From Arthrobacter sp. Soil763 (lineage in GTDB: Bacteria > Actinomycetota > Actinomycetes > Actinomycetales > Micrococcaceae), in contig NZ_LMSH01000001.1 in the NCBI RefSeq assembly GCF_001428365.1, positions 377,685 through 441,684 of the forward strand: a stretch of 64,000 nucleotides of DNA. Direction: 5' to 3'. Position 1 is the first letter of the stretch. Every line of letters starts with the position of its first letter. Shown here piece after piece: positions 1-9,183 of the stretch. Position numbers and translations under genes: made by a program. Below the pieces are notes generated by a model. It did not search any database and had not been told where the DNA came from. It worked only from the letters and a program-made list of their open reading frames with translations.

Positions 1-789
1 GATGCCAGCGCCGCCGACCCGGCCGCCTCCAAGGGGCCGGTGGGCATTGTGAAGGCCTACTGGCGCTCGATCATCGTCGCCATGATCCTGGTGGCCGCGG
101 CCAACACCGCAGGCTACGCCCTGACGTCCTACATGCCGACCTACCTGACCGAGTCCAAGGGCTACGACGAGCTGCACGGTACCCTGCTGACCATCCCCGT
201 GCTGGTCATCATGAGCCTGTGCATCCCGCTGACCGGTAAGCTGTCCGACCGGATCGGGCGCCGCCCGGTGCTCTGGATCGGTGCCGTGAGCACCGTGGTC
301 CTGGCCACCCCGGCGTTCCTGCTGATCGGCGTCGGCGAGATCTGGTCCACGCTGCTGGGCCTCGGCATGATCGCCTTCCCGGTGACGTTCTACGTGGCCA
401 ACCTGGCGTCGGCGCTGCCGGCCCAGTTCCCGACGGCCAGCCGCTACGGCGCCATGGGTATCGCGTACAACTTCTCCGTTGCCATCTTCGGCGGCACCAC
501 CCCGTTCATCGTCGCGGCACTGATCTCGGCCACCGGCAACGACATGATGCCGGCCTACTACCTGATGGCCACCTCGGCTATCGGCGCGGTCGCCATCTAC
601 TTCCTCAAGGAATCCGCCCAGATGCCGCTGCCCGGCTCCATGCCGAGCGTGGACACCGAGGACGAGGCCCGCGAGCTGGTCGCGACGCAGGATGAGAACC
701 CGCTGATCGACCTCGAGCACATGGACATGCCGCTCACCGCCGCCGGTTCGAACGACGGCGAGGCCGGCAGGGTCCCGACCCCGGCCTAA
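1..789 (+). CDS. MFS transporter, MHS (ProP-like) type, C-terminal part
   Basis: The reading frame is open from base 1 and its true start lies outside the window. The 262 visible residues form about six hydrophobic segments with the MFS loop motif GKLSDRIGRRPVLW (about residue 80), so this is the C-terminal half of a 12-helix major facilitator. The pattern (PTYLTESKGYDE before the loop motif, a helix ending ESAQMPLPGS, then an acidic cytoplasmic tail) resembles metabolite:H+ symporters of the ProP/MHS group, which import small solutes such as proline, betaine or organic acids. The substrate cannot be read from this part. A terminator-like hairpin follows at 867-919, so the gene ends its transcription unit. 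Confidence 0.8.
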   Translation, partial: DASAADPAASKGPVGIVKAYWRSIIVAMILVAAANTAGYALTSYMPTYLTESKGYDELHGTLLTIPVLVIMSLCIPLTGKLSDRIGRRPVLWIGAVSTVVLATPAFLLIGVGEIWSTLLGLGMIAFPVTFYVANLASALPAQFPTASRYGAMGIAYNFSVAIFGGTTPFIVAALISATGNDMMPAYYLMATSAIGAVAIYFLKESAQMPLPGSMPSVDTEDEARELVATQDENPLIDLEHMDMPLTAAGSNDGEAGRVPTPA

Positions 790-866
790 CCAGCCCGTCC
801 CGGCAGTCCGGGGCCGTCCACCGGACGGCGCCGCCTGCCGGGCGCCGCAGCCAGCGCCCCGCCCGT

Positions 867-919
867 AGAGGCCTGTCCCGCGCGCTTTCCATTGGGGGAA
901 GCACTCGGGGCAGGCCTCT
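867..919 (+). terminator. Probable intrinsic (L-shaped) terminator
   Basis: Arms AGAGGCCTGTCCC (867-879) and GGGGCAGGCCTCT (907-919) pair over 13 bp with one T-G wobble, and the loop holds a second short helix. There is no T-run, as is common in high-GC actinobacteria. It sits between the transporter stop and the next gene. Confidence 0.5.
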
Positions 920-971
920 GGCGCGCCGCGGGCCGTCCCTCCCCTTTCCCCGCCATCCCAGGAGGACCCGC

Positions 972-2024
972 ATGCAGTCGCTGCTCCCGCATCTGCGCGT
1001 GCTGCACCGCCTCGGCCCGGCGGACCGGGACCGGGTCTCCGCGCTGCGCGTCGCCGTGAGCGTCGCGGTTCCCTCCCTGTGCCTGCTCGCAGCCGGGCAC
1101 CCAGAACTCATCATCTACGCCGTGTTCGGCGCCCTTACCGGCATGTACGGCCGCTCCGAACCGCACCAGCTCCGGCTTCGGCACCAGCTCCAGGCAGCGC
1201 TGGTCCTGGTCGGCGGACTGGGCGTCGGCGTCCTGCTGTCCGTGACCGGCCTGCACTCCTGGTGGCTGGTGGCCGTGGAATCGGTCCTGGCCGCCGCGGG
1301 GTCCTTGTACGCGGACCGGGTCGGGCTCAAACCCAACGGTCCCTTCTTCGGCATCCTGGCCCTCGGCGCCTGCGCCTCGATCCCGACCCCCGCGCCCTGG
1401 CCCGTGCCGCTGCTGGTTGGTGCCGCGTCCGCCGCCTTCTCGATCGCTGTCGGCTTCGGCGGCTGGATCCGGGGCCGGGCCTGGGAACCGGGCGCGAACC
1501 GCGGGATGCCGCCGCTGCGGGGACTGCGCCGCCGTGCGGCCGGGCTGCACGCGGCGCGTTACCTGGCGGCAGTGGCGGCGGCCGGCAGCATCGGCGTCGT
1601 CAGCGGTTCCGGACACCCGCACTGGGCGATGGCCGCGGCAGCGGTGCCGCTGGCCGGCGCCGACCTGCCCAGCAGCGTCTACCGCGGGCTGCACCGGATT
1701 GTCGGCACCCTGCTGGGCCTCGGTGTCGTGGCGGCGGTGCTGCTCCCCTGGGCCTGGTCACCGCTTCGGATCTTCCCCGGGCACGGGACCGCGGTCCTGG
1801 CCGTGCTGGTGATTGTCCTGCAGTTCACCACCGAGCTGTTCATGGCCCGGCACTACGGGCTCGCCATGGTGTCCTTCACACCGGTCATCCTGCTGATGAC
1901 CCAGTTGGCTTTCCCGGCCGACCCGCACCTGCTGGTGGCCGAACGCGCCATCGAAACCCTGGTCGGCGCCTGTGTCGGCATCGCCGTCGTCGTCTTGGTC
2001 CGGCAACGCGGACAAGCGGCTTAG
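972..2024 (+). CDS. FUSC family membrane protein
   Basis: A 350-residue protein with two blocks of hydrophobic helices (about residues 20-170 and 195-345) separated by an Arg-rich linker near 165-190. This bipartite layout is typical of FUSC/aromatic-acid-exporter-like proteins, which are thought to move aromatic or other organic acids out of the cell. The ATG is fixed by GGAGG at 961-965, six bases upstream. The stop TAG overlaps the stop of the convergent short-chain dehydrogenase by four bases (TTAG, 2021-2024), so no terminator separates them. A second FUSC protein lies at 21600-22727. The family call rests on topology and general resemblance; the substrate is unknown. Confidence 0.7.
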   Translation: MQSLLPHLRVLHRLGPADRDRVSALRVAVSVAVPSLCLLAAGHPELIIYAVFGALTGMYGRSEPHQLRLRHQLQAALVLVGGLGVGVLLSVTGLHSWWLVAVESVLAAAGSLYADRVGLKPNGPFFGILALGACASIPTPAPWPVPLLVGAASAAFSIAVGFGGWIRGRAWEPGANRGMPPLRGLRRRAAGLHAARYLAAVAAAGSIGVVSGSGHPHWAMAAAAVPLAGADLPSSVYRGLHRIVGTLLGLGVVAAVLLPWAWSPLRIFPGHGTAVLAVLVIVLQFTTELFMARHYGLAMVSFTPVILLMTQLAFPADPHLLVAERAIETLVGACVGIAVVVLVRQRGQAA

Positions 2025-2824
2025 CCCGCGGGGGCCTGCTTCGCCCGCCGGGGCGGGCCGGCGACGAGCCTGGCGGGCAGCACCCGCGTCGCCGCCGTGA
2101 GCAGCTTGTAGCGCCGGCTCGGGATGGACACGGCTTTGCCTTTGGCGTTGTCGGCCAGTCCCTCGCGGACGACCTGCCCGGCCTGCAGCCACATCCAGCG
2201 GGGCGCGACTGACTTGTCCATGCCCATGCGGTCGTGGAATTCGGTGTGGGTGAAGCCGGGACAGACGGCCGTGACCTTCACCCCGCGGGCGGCATAGGCG
2301 AGGTTGGCCCAGCGGCTGAAGCTCAGCAGCCAGGCCTTGGCGGCGGAATACGTGCCGCGGGGCAGGAAGGCCGCCACGGACGCCACATTGATGATCCGGC
2401 CCGACTGCCGGGCGAGCATGCCCTGCAGCGCCGCGTGGGTCAGCTCCAGCGCCGTCTCCACGTGCAGCTTCAGGTGCCGTTTCTCGTCGGCCACGGTGTT
2501 GTCCGCGAACTCGTGCAGCAGCCCGATGCCCGCGTTGTTGACCAGAAGGTCGACCGGACGCGCCGGGTCCTGCAACCGATCGACGACGGCGGCCACGCCG
2601 GCGTCGTCAGCCAGGTCGGCGGCAAGGGTCTCCGCGTGGATGCCGTAGCGGTTTTCCAGCTCCGCCGCGCAGGCGCGCAGGCGGGCCCCGTCGCGGGCCA
2701 CCAGGATGAGGTCGTGGCCCTCCCGGGCGAGCTGCCGGGCGAACTCCGCACCGAGGCCGGCGGTGGCGCCGGTGATCAGGGCGGTTCCGGCCGGAGAGGG
2801 GTGCTGTGCGTCCGCTGTGTTCAT
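2021..2824 (-). CDS. Short-chain dehydrogenase/reductase (SDR)
   Basis: A 267-residue classical SDR, expected to be an NAD(P)(H)-dependent oxidoreductase of the cytoplasm. It shows the nucleotide-binding motif TGATAGLGAEFA near the N terminus, the structural NNAG motif about residue 93, and the catalytic Ser plus YSAAK (Tyr-x3-Lys) near residues 145-165. The C-terminal part (VCPGFTHTEFH, then a basic tail) resembles SDRs often annotated as DltE/YqjQ-like. I chose the ATG at 2824; a GTG two codons upstream (2830) is possible but has poorer ribosome-site spacing. The substrate is not predictable. It converges on the FUSC gene with a four-base overlap of stop codons. Confidence 0.85.
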   Translation of the reverse strand: MNTADAQHPSPAGTALITGATAGLGAEFARQLAREGHDLILVARDGARLRACAAELENRYGIHAETLAADLADDAGVAAVVDRLQDPARPVDLLVNNAGIGLLHEFADNTVADEKRHLKLHVETALELTHAALQGMLARQSGRIINVASVAAFLPRGTYSAAKAWLLSFSRWANLAYAARGVKVTAVCPGFTHTEFHDRMGMDKSVAPRWMWLQAGQVVREGLADNAKGKAVSIPSRRYKLLTAATRVLPARLVAGPPRRAKQAPAG

Positions 2825-2855
2825 AGCCACAGCCTAGCGGCGCCGGTCCCAGAGG

Positions 2856-3641
2856 TCAGGCGAGGGCGGGCCCGGAAGCCAGTTCGCCATCCGAGGGCCC
2901 CTCGTGGGCGGCGGCAAGGTCCACGGCTGCCGGCGCGGCGCCAGGGAGGTCCCCGGCTGCATCGGGAGCACCGGAGTCCGCGGCGCGGTAGCGCTGCTGC
3001 AGTTCCTCGGCGGCGAGCTCGTACCAGGTGTGCGCGCCGAAGGACGGCTGGGGGTTGTCGAGGTGGCGGTACAGCGCGTCCGCCAGCTCTCCGAGCGCCG
3101 AGTCGGACAGTGCCCGGACGGTGGCTACCGGGTCGAGGGACCCTTCGAAGTAGGCGGACAGTTCCAGCCCATCAATCAGGTCCGGGCCGGCAGCCGGCGC
3201 CTGGCCCTCCGGGGCATCGTTCAGCGGTTCGCCGTCGTCGGGCAGCAGCCGGCCCTTAGCGCCGGGGACCATGCCGTCCAGGTCGGCCAGGACCTCGCCG
3301 TCGGATCCGACATGGAGCAGGCAGAGGGGCAGGTCCGCCGGTTCCCGGAGGATCAGCTGGTATCCCTCGGCGCGGAAGGACGCGTCGCCGGTCGGGCAGG
3401 GGACCGCGTCCGCTTCCTGGCCGCCCGCGAGTTGCCGCAGGCAGAGCAGGATCTCGGGGTCGAGGTGGGAGGCGCCGTGCAGGTCGATGCAGACGTCGGA
3501 GCCGGCGGAAAGGCGGCTGGCACGGCGCATGATGTGCAGCAGGGCGGGGTAGTTTGCCTGAGTCAGGCATCCTGAAACTTCGAGGATTACGTGTCCGGGA
3601 TCGATGTCAACACGGACAAGCACACGCAGTTTGTGGTTCAC
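2856..3641 (-). CDS. STAS-like domain protein of unknown role
   Basis: A 261-residue protein. The first 100 residues (VLVRVDIDPGHVILEVSGCL, then SDVCIDLHGASHLDPE) follow the beta-alpha pattern of STAS/anti-sigma-antagonist domains, with an aspartate-led strand where the regulatory Ser/Thr usually lies. The remainder is acidic and low in complexity, with a helical segment around 165-215 (FEGSLDPVATVRALSDSALG). The start is a GTG at 3641, preceded by GGAG at suitable spacing; an in-frame extension upstream lacks a ribosome site. No anti-sigma factor or sigma gene is adjacent, so a partner-switching role is only a guess. The C-terminal half is unlike any family I recognise. Confidence 0.6.
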   Translation of the reverse strand: MNHKLRVLVRVDIDPGHVILEVSGCLTQANYPALLHIMRRASRLSAGSDVCIDLHGASHLDPEILLCLRQLAGGQEADAVPCPTGDASFRAEGYQLILREPADLPLCLLHVGSDGEVLADLDGMVPGAKGRLLPDDGEPLNDAPEGQAPAAGPDLIDGLELSAYFEGSLDPVATVRALSDSALGELADALYRHLDNPQPSFGAHTWYELAAEELQQRYRAADSGAPDAAGDLPGAAPAAVDLAAAHEGPSDGELASGPALA

Positions 3642-3663
3642 GGGGTTCTCCAAATGACACGTC

Positions 3664-3687
3664 CTTGAGCCAACTGCATAACTCAAG
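3664..3687 (-). promoter_or_regulatory. Inverted repeat in the promoter region of the STAS-like gene
   Basis: CTTGAG (3664-3669) and CTCAAG (3682-3687) are separated by 12 bases and lie 23-46 bases upstream of the GTG start, in locally AT-richer DNA. The spacing suits a dimeric regulator, but no regulator can be named. Confidence 0.25.
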
Positions 3688-3724
3688 CTAAACCATACGA
3701 GGTTGTAGCCCCGCCCACAAGCGG

Positions 3725-4069
3725 CTAGGCGCCGGCCGGCGCCTGTTCCGGCCAGTCGACGCACTGGTTGTAGGCGTCGTGCTTCCGCAGGTAGCGGTAG
3801 ATGTAGGGGCAGTGCGGGATGATCCGCTTGCCGGCGGCCACCACGTCATCGAGGGCGAAGTGGGCGAGGACCCCGGCCAGCCCCCGCCCGGCGAACTGCT
3901 CGGCGGTTTCGGTGTGGATGAAGTCCACGTGGCCCGGCCTGTCGATGTAGCGGACCTGGACCGCGAGGGCCCCGCCGACCCGCAGCTCGTAGCGGTGCAG
4001 GGCGTCGTTGCGGACGGTGGTGACGTCCGGGCTGAACGTGTCTTCCGTGGCTGCCGCTTCCTCCGTCAT
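3725..4069 (-). CDS. GNAT-type N-acetyltransferase, small YjdJ-like form
   Basis: A 114-residue protein with the compact GNAT fold of the YjdJ/Acetyltransf_CG type. It has HVDFIHTETAEQFAGRGLAG, in which RGLAG is the acetyl-CoA pyrophosphate loop, and ends with IIPHCPYIYRYLRKHDAY, the signature of this small subfamily. Family members are about 90-110 residues, so this is full length. Its ATG (4067-4069) overlaps the TGA of the upstream acyltransferase (ATGA), indicating translational coupling. The acceptor substrate is not known for most of the family. Confidence 0.8.
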   Translation of the reverse strand: MTEEAAATEDTFSPDVTTVRNDALHRYELRVGGALAVQVRYIDRPGHVDFIHTETAEQFAGRGLAGVLAHFALDDVVAAGKRIIPHCPYIYRYLRKHDAYNQCVDWPEQAPAGA

Positions 4070-5397
4070 GGTTCGAGATTGGCACGTATCGGCGGACGTG
4101 GCAACGGCGGTCCGGATCCCGCAGCGCTTCCCCGGCCGGGCTCCCGTGCCGGCACCCGGCCCAGCAGCAGCACCGCAAGCGCGAAGCACGCCGCACCGCC
4201 GCCGAGCAGGCCCGGCGTAAGCCCGTTAAGCGCCGCGTCGCCGACCGGGAGGAAGACGACGACGGCGGCTGTCACCACCGCGGCGGCGGGCCGCGGCCGC
4301 GGGTTTCCCGAAACGGTCGGACGCTCCTCGAGCCTTCCGAACAGCGCCAGCACCGGCGCCAGCAGGGCCAGCACGCCGAGCAGCACGAGCGGCCGGCCCC
4401 ACCACCATGCCGCGGTTCCGCCGGCGGGCTGGGGCAGGTCGGTCAGCAGCAGGAGCCCGGACATGGCGGCCAGCAGCGGCAGGTGCCACAGGTACACCGT
4501 CATGGAACGCCGACCCGCGAAGAACAGCAGCCTGCGGATCGGACCCAGCGCGGCGACCCGGATCAGCAGGGGCCTGGACAGTTGCAGCGCCGCCGCCTGT
4601 GAGACGGCCAACAGGAAGAGGGTGAGGTTGGGCGGGTTGAGGTTGACCAGCATGTTGCCGGAGTAGAGCCGCAGCACCACCAGGGCGCCGAGCACGAGGT
4701 TGCTGGCCGCCACGACGGCGAGCAACCCTGCGGGGCCCGGGGTCCGGGGCACGCCGTCGGCCAGCACGAAGCCGAGCTGTTGGACGGCGCACCACAGGAA
4801 CACCATGTTGGCGTACGCCAGTGCGGGGAGGGCACCGCGGAGGCAATCGACGGCCACCACCAGGCACACCAGGCCCGCCAGCGTCAGCCAGGGGGCCCGG
4901 TCGTGCAGCGCGGCGAGCCATGGCAGGTTCAACTGCGCCGCCAGGTAGGCGGCCAGGAACCAGAGCGGCATCCCGGCGCCGCTGGCCAGCAACTGGACCA
5001 CCTGGGGGTCCACGCCGGCTAGCCGTGCCGCCCAGAGCCCGGTAAACATGATGGCCAGCAGTACCGCCGACGGGCGGACCAGGCGGAGCAGCCTGCCCTG
5101 CGCGAATTCAAGGGCGCTGCCGCCCCGGGACCGCAGTCGCCGCCAGGAGTGCAGGCCGGTCACTCCGCCGGCGACGAAGAACAGCGGCATGACCTGCAGC
5201 ACCCAGACCACCGGTTCGAACCAGCGCTGGTTGCCGAGCGTGTTCTCCGAGGTGACGGTTCCGTCCGAGTGGAGCACCGGGCTCACCATCATGGTGTGCC
5301 CGACGACGACGAGCGCGAGGCAGAACAACCTCGCCAGGTCGATGGCGCGGTCCCGCGCCGGCTCGGCCGCCGGCGCGCCTTCCCCGGACTGCTGCAT
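4066..5397 (-). CDS. Acyltransferase family 3 membrane protein
   Basis: A 443-residue integral membrane protein with about ten hydrophobic segments. It starts ARDRAIDLARLFCLALVVVG, followed by HTMM, the N-terminal signature of acyltransferase-3 proteins (OafA/NodX type), which transfer acyl groups from acyl-CoA to sugars, lipids or peptides at the cell envelope. The conserved His of the first helix is present, and SMTVYLWHLPLL near residue 320 is the second family motif. The ATG at 5397 has AAGGAG five bases upstream; longer in-frame starts are less well supported. It overlaps the GNAT gene downstream. The acceptor is unknown. Confidence 0.8.
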   Translation of the reverse strand: MQQSGEGAPAAEPARDRAIDLARLFCLALVVVGHTMMVSPVLHSDGTVTSENTLGNQRWFEPVVWVLQVMPLFFVAGGVTGLHSWRRLRSRGGSALEFAQGRLLRLVRPSAVLLAIMFTGLWAARLAGVDPQVVQLLASGAGMPLWFLAAYLAAQLNLPWLAALHDRAPWLTLAGLVCLVVAVDCLRGALPALAYANMVFLWCAVQQLGFVLADGVPRTPGPAGLLAVVAASNLVLGALVVLRLYSGNMLVNLNPPNLTLFLLAVSQAAALQLSRPLLIRVAALGPIRRLLFFAGRRSMTVYLWHLPLLAAMSGLLLLTDLPQPAGGTAAWWWGRPLVLLGVLALLAPVLALFGRLEERPTVSGNPRPRPAAAVVTAAVVVFLPVGDAALNGLTPGLLGGGAACFALAVLLLGRVPAREPGRGSAAGSGPPLPRPPIRANLEP

Positions 5398-5467
5398 GGC
5401 ACTCCTTACCGCGGCGGCAGGGCCAGCGGGCCGCCGTCCCTCCATTGTCGGCCGCGGCGCGGGGAAC

Positions 5468-5503
5468 GCAAGAGGCCGGGACCCGAGGGTCCCGGCCTCT
5501 TGC
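5468..5503 (-). terminator. Strong hairpin terminator after the DUF156 repressor gene
   Basis: Two perfectly complementary 17-base arms (5468-5484 and 5487-5503; core GGCCGGGACCC / GGGTCCCGGCC) flank a two-base turn. It lies between the repressor stop (5548) and the acyltransferase start (5397), and could work in either direction. Confidence 0.7.
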
Positions 5504-5547
5504 AGCCGCGCTTGCCGGTATCCGGACGGGTCCGGTACGGCGGGCGG

Positions 5548-6806
<1,259 letters not shown>

Positions 6807-6884
6807 TTACCCCGGACCGGTTCGGCTACTCTGCAGGGACCGCCCCGGCCGCCGGCCGGAGACTGACGATCATGAGGAGCGAAG

Positions 6885-7094
6885 TTGTCTAATCACACCT
6901 ACAGCATTTCGGAAATTGTCGGAACTTCGAACGAAGGCGTTGACGCAGCCGTCCGCAACGGCATTGCCGAAGCCGCCAAGACGCTGCGGAACCTGGACTG
7001 GTTCGAGGTCAAGGAAATCCGCGGACACCTGGAAAACGGCCAGGTAGCCGACTGGCAGGTGACCATCAAGCTCGGTTTCCGTCTGGAACGTTAA
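6885..7094 (+). CDS. Dodecin family protein
   Basis: A 69-residue protein with the dodecin pattern: MSNHTYSISEIVGTSNEG, then AVRNGIAEAAKTLRNLDWFEV with the flavin-stacking Trp in the DWFEV segment, then a strand with the conserved VTIKLGFRLE end. Dodecins assemble into hollow 12-mers that bind riboflavin or FMN (or CoA and FMN in some bacteria) and buffer free flavin. The start is TTG at 6885, fixed by GGAG about nine bases upstream. It stands alone, 172 bases before the GlsB-like gene. Confidence 0.9.
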   Translation: MSNHTYSISEIVGTSNEGVDAAVRNGIAEAAKTLRNLDWFEVKEIRGHLENGQVADWQVTIKLGFRLER

Positions 7095-7266
7095 GGCACC
7101 CTCGGGGTCCAAGACGCCGCCGCATCCCGGCAAATATGGGGATTTTTCAAAGTTCTGCCCGCCCCGAGTGGCATTTTGATAGTAAGCATGATTAGTATTT
7201 AGGCAGAAGGATGAAGCGCACCCGGCAACCCGGGTGTCTCCTCAATGAAAGAGAAGGGCCAATAAA

Positions 7267-7530
7267 ATGGGTTTTTTCGCATTTCTGATTCTGGGTCTCA
7301 TTGCCGGAGCAATTGCTAAGGCTATCCTGCCGGGCCGTCAGGGTGGTGGCTGGATCATCACGCTGGTACTCGGCGTTGTGGGTGCCATCCTCGGTGGCCT
7401 CATCGGTGGCGCAATTTTCGGCACCGGACTGCAGGAATTCTTCTCGCTTACGACGTGGCTGCTCGCCATCGGCGGTTCGATCATCGTTCTGCTGATTTAC
7501 GGCATGATCACCAAGCGCTCGCACCGCTAA
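7267..7530 (+). CDS. GlsB/YeaQ/YmgE family stress membrane protein
   Basis: An 87-residue membrane protein made of three hydrophobic helices with glycine-rich turns (FFAFLILGLIAGAIAKAILP, then GGWIITLVLGVVGAILGG, then WLLAIGGSIIVLLIYG). This matches the transglycosylase-associated/GlsB family, linked to general and envelope stress. AAAGAGAAGGG precedes the ATG. The 172 bases upstream are AT-richer than their surroundings (TTTTGATAGTAAGCATGATTAG at 7174-7195 region), suggesting a dedicated promoter. A clear terminator follows at 7548-7583, so it is a single-gene unit. Confidence 0.85.
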   Translation: MGFFAFLILGLIAGAIAKAILPGRQGGGWIITLVLGVVGAILGGLIGGAIFGTGLQEFFSLTTWLLAIGGSIIVLLIYGMITKRSHR

Positions 7531-7547
7531 TACGGTGTGACCGGAAG

Positions 7548-7583
7548 ACCGGTCCCGGGATTCATTCCTGGGGCCGGTTTTTT
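7548..7583 (+). terminator. Intrinsic terminator after the GlsB-like gene
   Basis: A 13-bp stem (7548-7560 with 7566-7578, two G-T wobbles) with loop TTCAT is followed directly by a run of six Ts. This is one of the few classic terminators in the window. Confidence 0.8.
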
Positions 7584-7633
7584 GGTACCGGGCACCGTTC
7601 GACAACGATTTTCCAAGAGATCAGGAGCACTCC

Positions 7634-8110
7634 ATGAAGTCCAAACTTCTTTTCGGCACCGGCCTCGCGGCAGGCTACGTCCTCGGATCCCGTTCGGGGC
7701 GTGCCGCCTACGAAAAACTTAAGTCACAGGCTGCCAGTTTCTGGCAGAGCAAGCCGGTCCAGGACAAGGTAGCGGCGGCATCCGAGGCCGTGAAGGAAAA
7801 AGCGCCTGAGGTCTCCAGCCAGCTCACCGAGGCCGCCCGCCGCGCGGGCACCGTCATCAGTTCCGCCGTACAGCGCGGCGGCAGCCACTCCTCCGCGGAT
7901 ACTCCGTCCGACGAGAGCGGTTCGGCCATTCCGGCCCACAGCACCCACCCTGGCACCGCCAACCTCGGGACCACCGGCGGCGCCCACGCCGCCACCGTCG
8001 ACGTCGATTCGGACCCTGCGCTGAACGACGCGACCGGGCGGGACTGGTCGGATGAGGGCGGCGCCACGCCGTCCGGCCCGGCCACCAACGTCGACCCGGA
8101 CAAGCGCTGA
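7634..8110 (+). CDS. YtxH-like stress-associated protein
   Basis: A 158-residue protein. The N terminus has a short hydrophobic segment with a glycine motif (KLLFGTGLAAGYVLGSRSGR) followed by an amphipathic Lys/Ala/Glu-rich helix (about residues 30-75). That is the layout of YtxH-type proteins, which attach to the membrane by the N terminus. The last 75 residues are low-complexity, acidic and rich in Ser, Thr and Pro. AGGAG sits seven bases before the ATG. Together with dodecin and the GlsB-like gene it forms a small stress-type cluster. No biochemical role is known to me. Confidence 0.6.
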   Translation: MKSKLLFGTGLAAGYVLGSRSGRAAYEKLKSQAASFWQSKPVQDKVAAASEAVKEKAPEVSSQLTEAARRAGTVISSAVQRGGSHSSADTPSDESGSAIPAHSTHPGTANLGTTGGAHAATVDVDSDPALNDATGRDWSDEGGATPSGPATNVDPDKR

Positions 8111-8127
8111 CCTGACGGGGCCGGCGC

Positions 8128-8958
8128 TCAGCCGCCGGCCCCGGCCGCCCCGGCGCCAGCCCCGTCGGGCCCGGCGGCGCTGTCACCAAGCACGGCGGCG
8201 GCATCACGCTTCCGCGACGTGAAGACCCGCGTGCCGAGCCCCTGCGCGGCCAGAATCGCCGCCGTCTGCGGCGCCTGCCGACGGCTCGTCTCCAGCAACA
8301 GGGCCCCGCCCGGCGCCAGCCAGTCCCGCACTCCGGCGGCCACCCGCCGCTGGAGCGCCAGCCCGTCGGGTCCGCCGTCGAGTGAGACCAGCGGCTCATG
8401 CAGGCGCGCCTCCGGCGGCATCATGCCGATCTGCCCCGTCGGCACATAGGGGGCGTTCACCACCACCAGATCCACCCTGCCCCGCAACCGGCCCGGCAGC
8501 GGCGCGTAGAGGTCGCCCTCATGGACCGCACCTCCCAGCGGCGCTAAGTTGCGGCGCGCGCAGGCTGCGGCGGCGGGGTCGACGTCGGCCGCATGCAGCT
8601 CCAACGGACCGGCGAGCGCCGCAAGCGCCGCGCCCACCGCCCCCGTTCCGCAACAAAGGTCGACGACAACCGGGCGTTCGTGCGCGCGGGAGCGCAACAG
8701 CCGCGCGGCCCGCCGGACGAGGTACTCCGTGCGGCGGCGGGGCACGAAGACGCGGCGGTCAATGAGGATGCGGAGACCGCAAAACTCGGCCCAGCCCAGG
8801 ACCTGCTCCAGCGGCAGCCCGGAGAGACGCTGCCGGACCAGTTCCTCCAGGCCCGCTGTCGTGGCCGCCTCGGCCGCAAGCAGGGCAGCCTCCTCTTCGG
8901 CGAAGACACAGCCCGCGGCTCGAAGCCGCCCAATCACATCCGGCTGCCGGTCCTGCAT
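8128..8958 (-). CDS. PrmC/HemK-like protein N5-glutamine methyltransferase
   Basis: A 276-residue class I SAM-dependent methyltransferase. It has an N-terminal helical region with RLSGLPLEQVLGWAEFCGL, the PrmC-type substrate domain, then RRVFVPRRRTEYLV, the SAM loop VVDLCCGTGAVGAALA, and NAPYVPTGQIG in place of the canonical NPPY. PrmC methylates the GGQ glutamine of release factors; the NAPY form marks an actinobacterial paralogue usually named putative protein N5-glutamine methyltransferase, whose target is less certain. The start is ambiguous: ATG 8958 or 9027 are both possible. It is divergent from the amylase gene and lies just outside the LacI-type operator. Confidence 0.8.
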   Translation of the reverse strand: MQDRQPDVIGRLRAAGCVFAEEEAALLAAEAATTAGLEELVRQRLSGLPLEQVLGWAEFCGLRILIDRRVFVPRRRTEYLVRRAARLLRSRAHERPVVVDLCCGTGAVGAALAALAGPLELHAADVDPAAAACARRNLAPLGGAVHEGDLYAPLPGRLRGRVDLVVVNAPYVPTGQIGMMPPEARLHEPLVSLDGGPDGLALQRRVAAGVRDWLAPGGALLLETSRRQAPQTAAILAAQGLGTRVFTSRKRDAAAVLGDSAAGPDGAGAGAAGAGG

Positions 8959-9088
8959 CGGCTCACGCACCCCCTTCAGCGCGGACCGGTCCGCCCCTGC
9001 GGACGCCGGGCCCCGGTCCGAGGCCATGCTATCCACGACCGCCTGCGCCCCTGCCACCCCTAACCATGATTTTGCTGGAAAAACCGTG

Positions 9089-9102
9089 TGCAAGCGCTTA
9101 CA
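9089..9102. promoter_or_regulatory. LacI-family type operator upstream of the amylase gene
   Basis: TGCAAGCGCTTACA is a near-perfect palindrome around the central GC of AAGCGCTT (one mismatched pair), flanked by TGTG. It fits the general CcpA/MalR/LacI operator pattern and lies 82-95 bases before the GTG of the amylase gene. A LacI-type maltodextrin regulator, not in this window, is the likely binder. Confidence 0.65.
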
Positions 9103-9183
9103 ATTGTGACTTGGCTCTCAGTAGCCTCCCGACCGCATCCACCCTTCGTCGAGGCAACGTCGCTCACCCGGAAGGTCTCCATC

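Noticed and set aside
3779..4666. Long open frame on the plus strand opposite the GNAT and acyltransferase genes
   Set aside because: It is antisense to two well-supported genes, has repetitive Arg/Gly/Pro composition and no recognisable motif. High GC keeps such frames open. The same applies to many others, for example opposite pstA/pstC (18715-20016), clpC (47147-49933) and the S9 peptidase (45528-46928).
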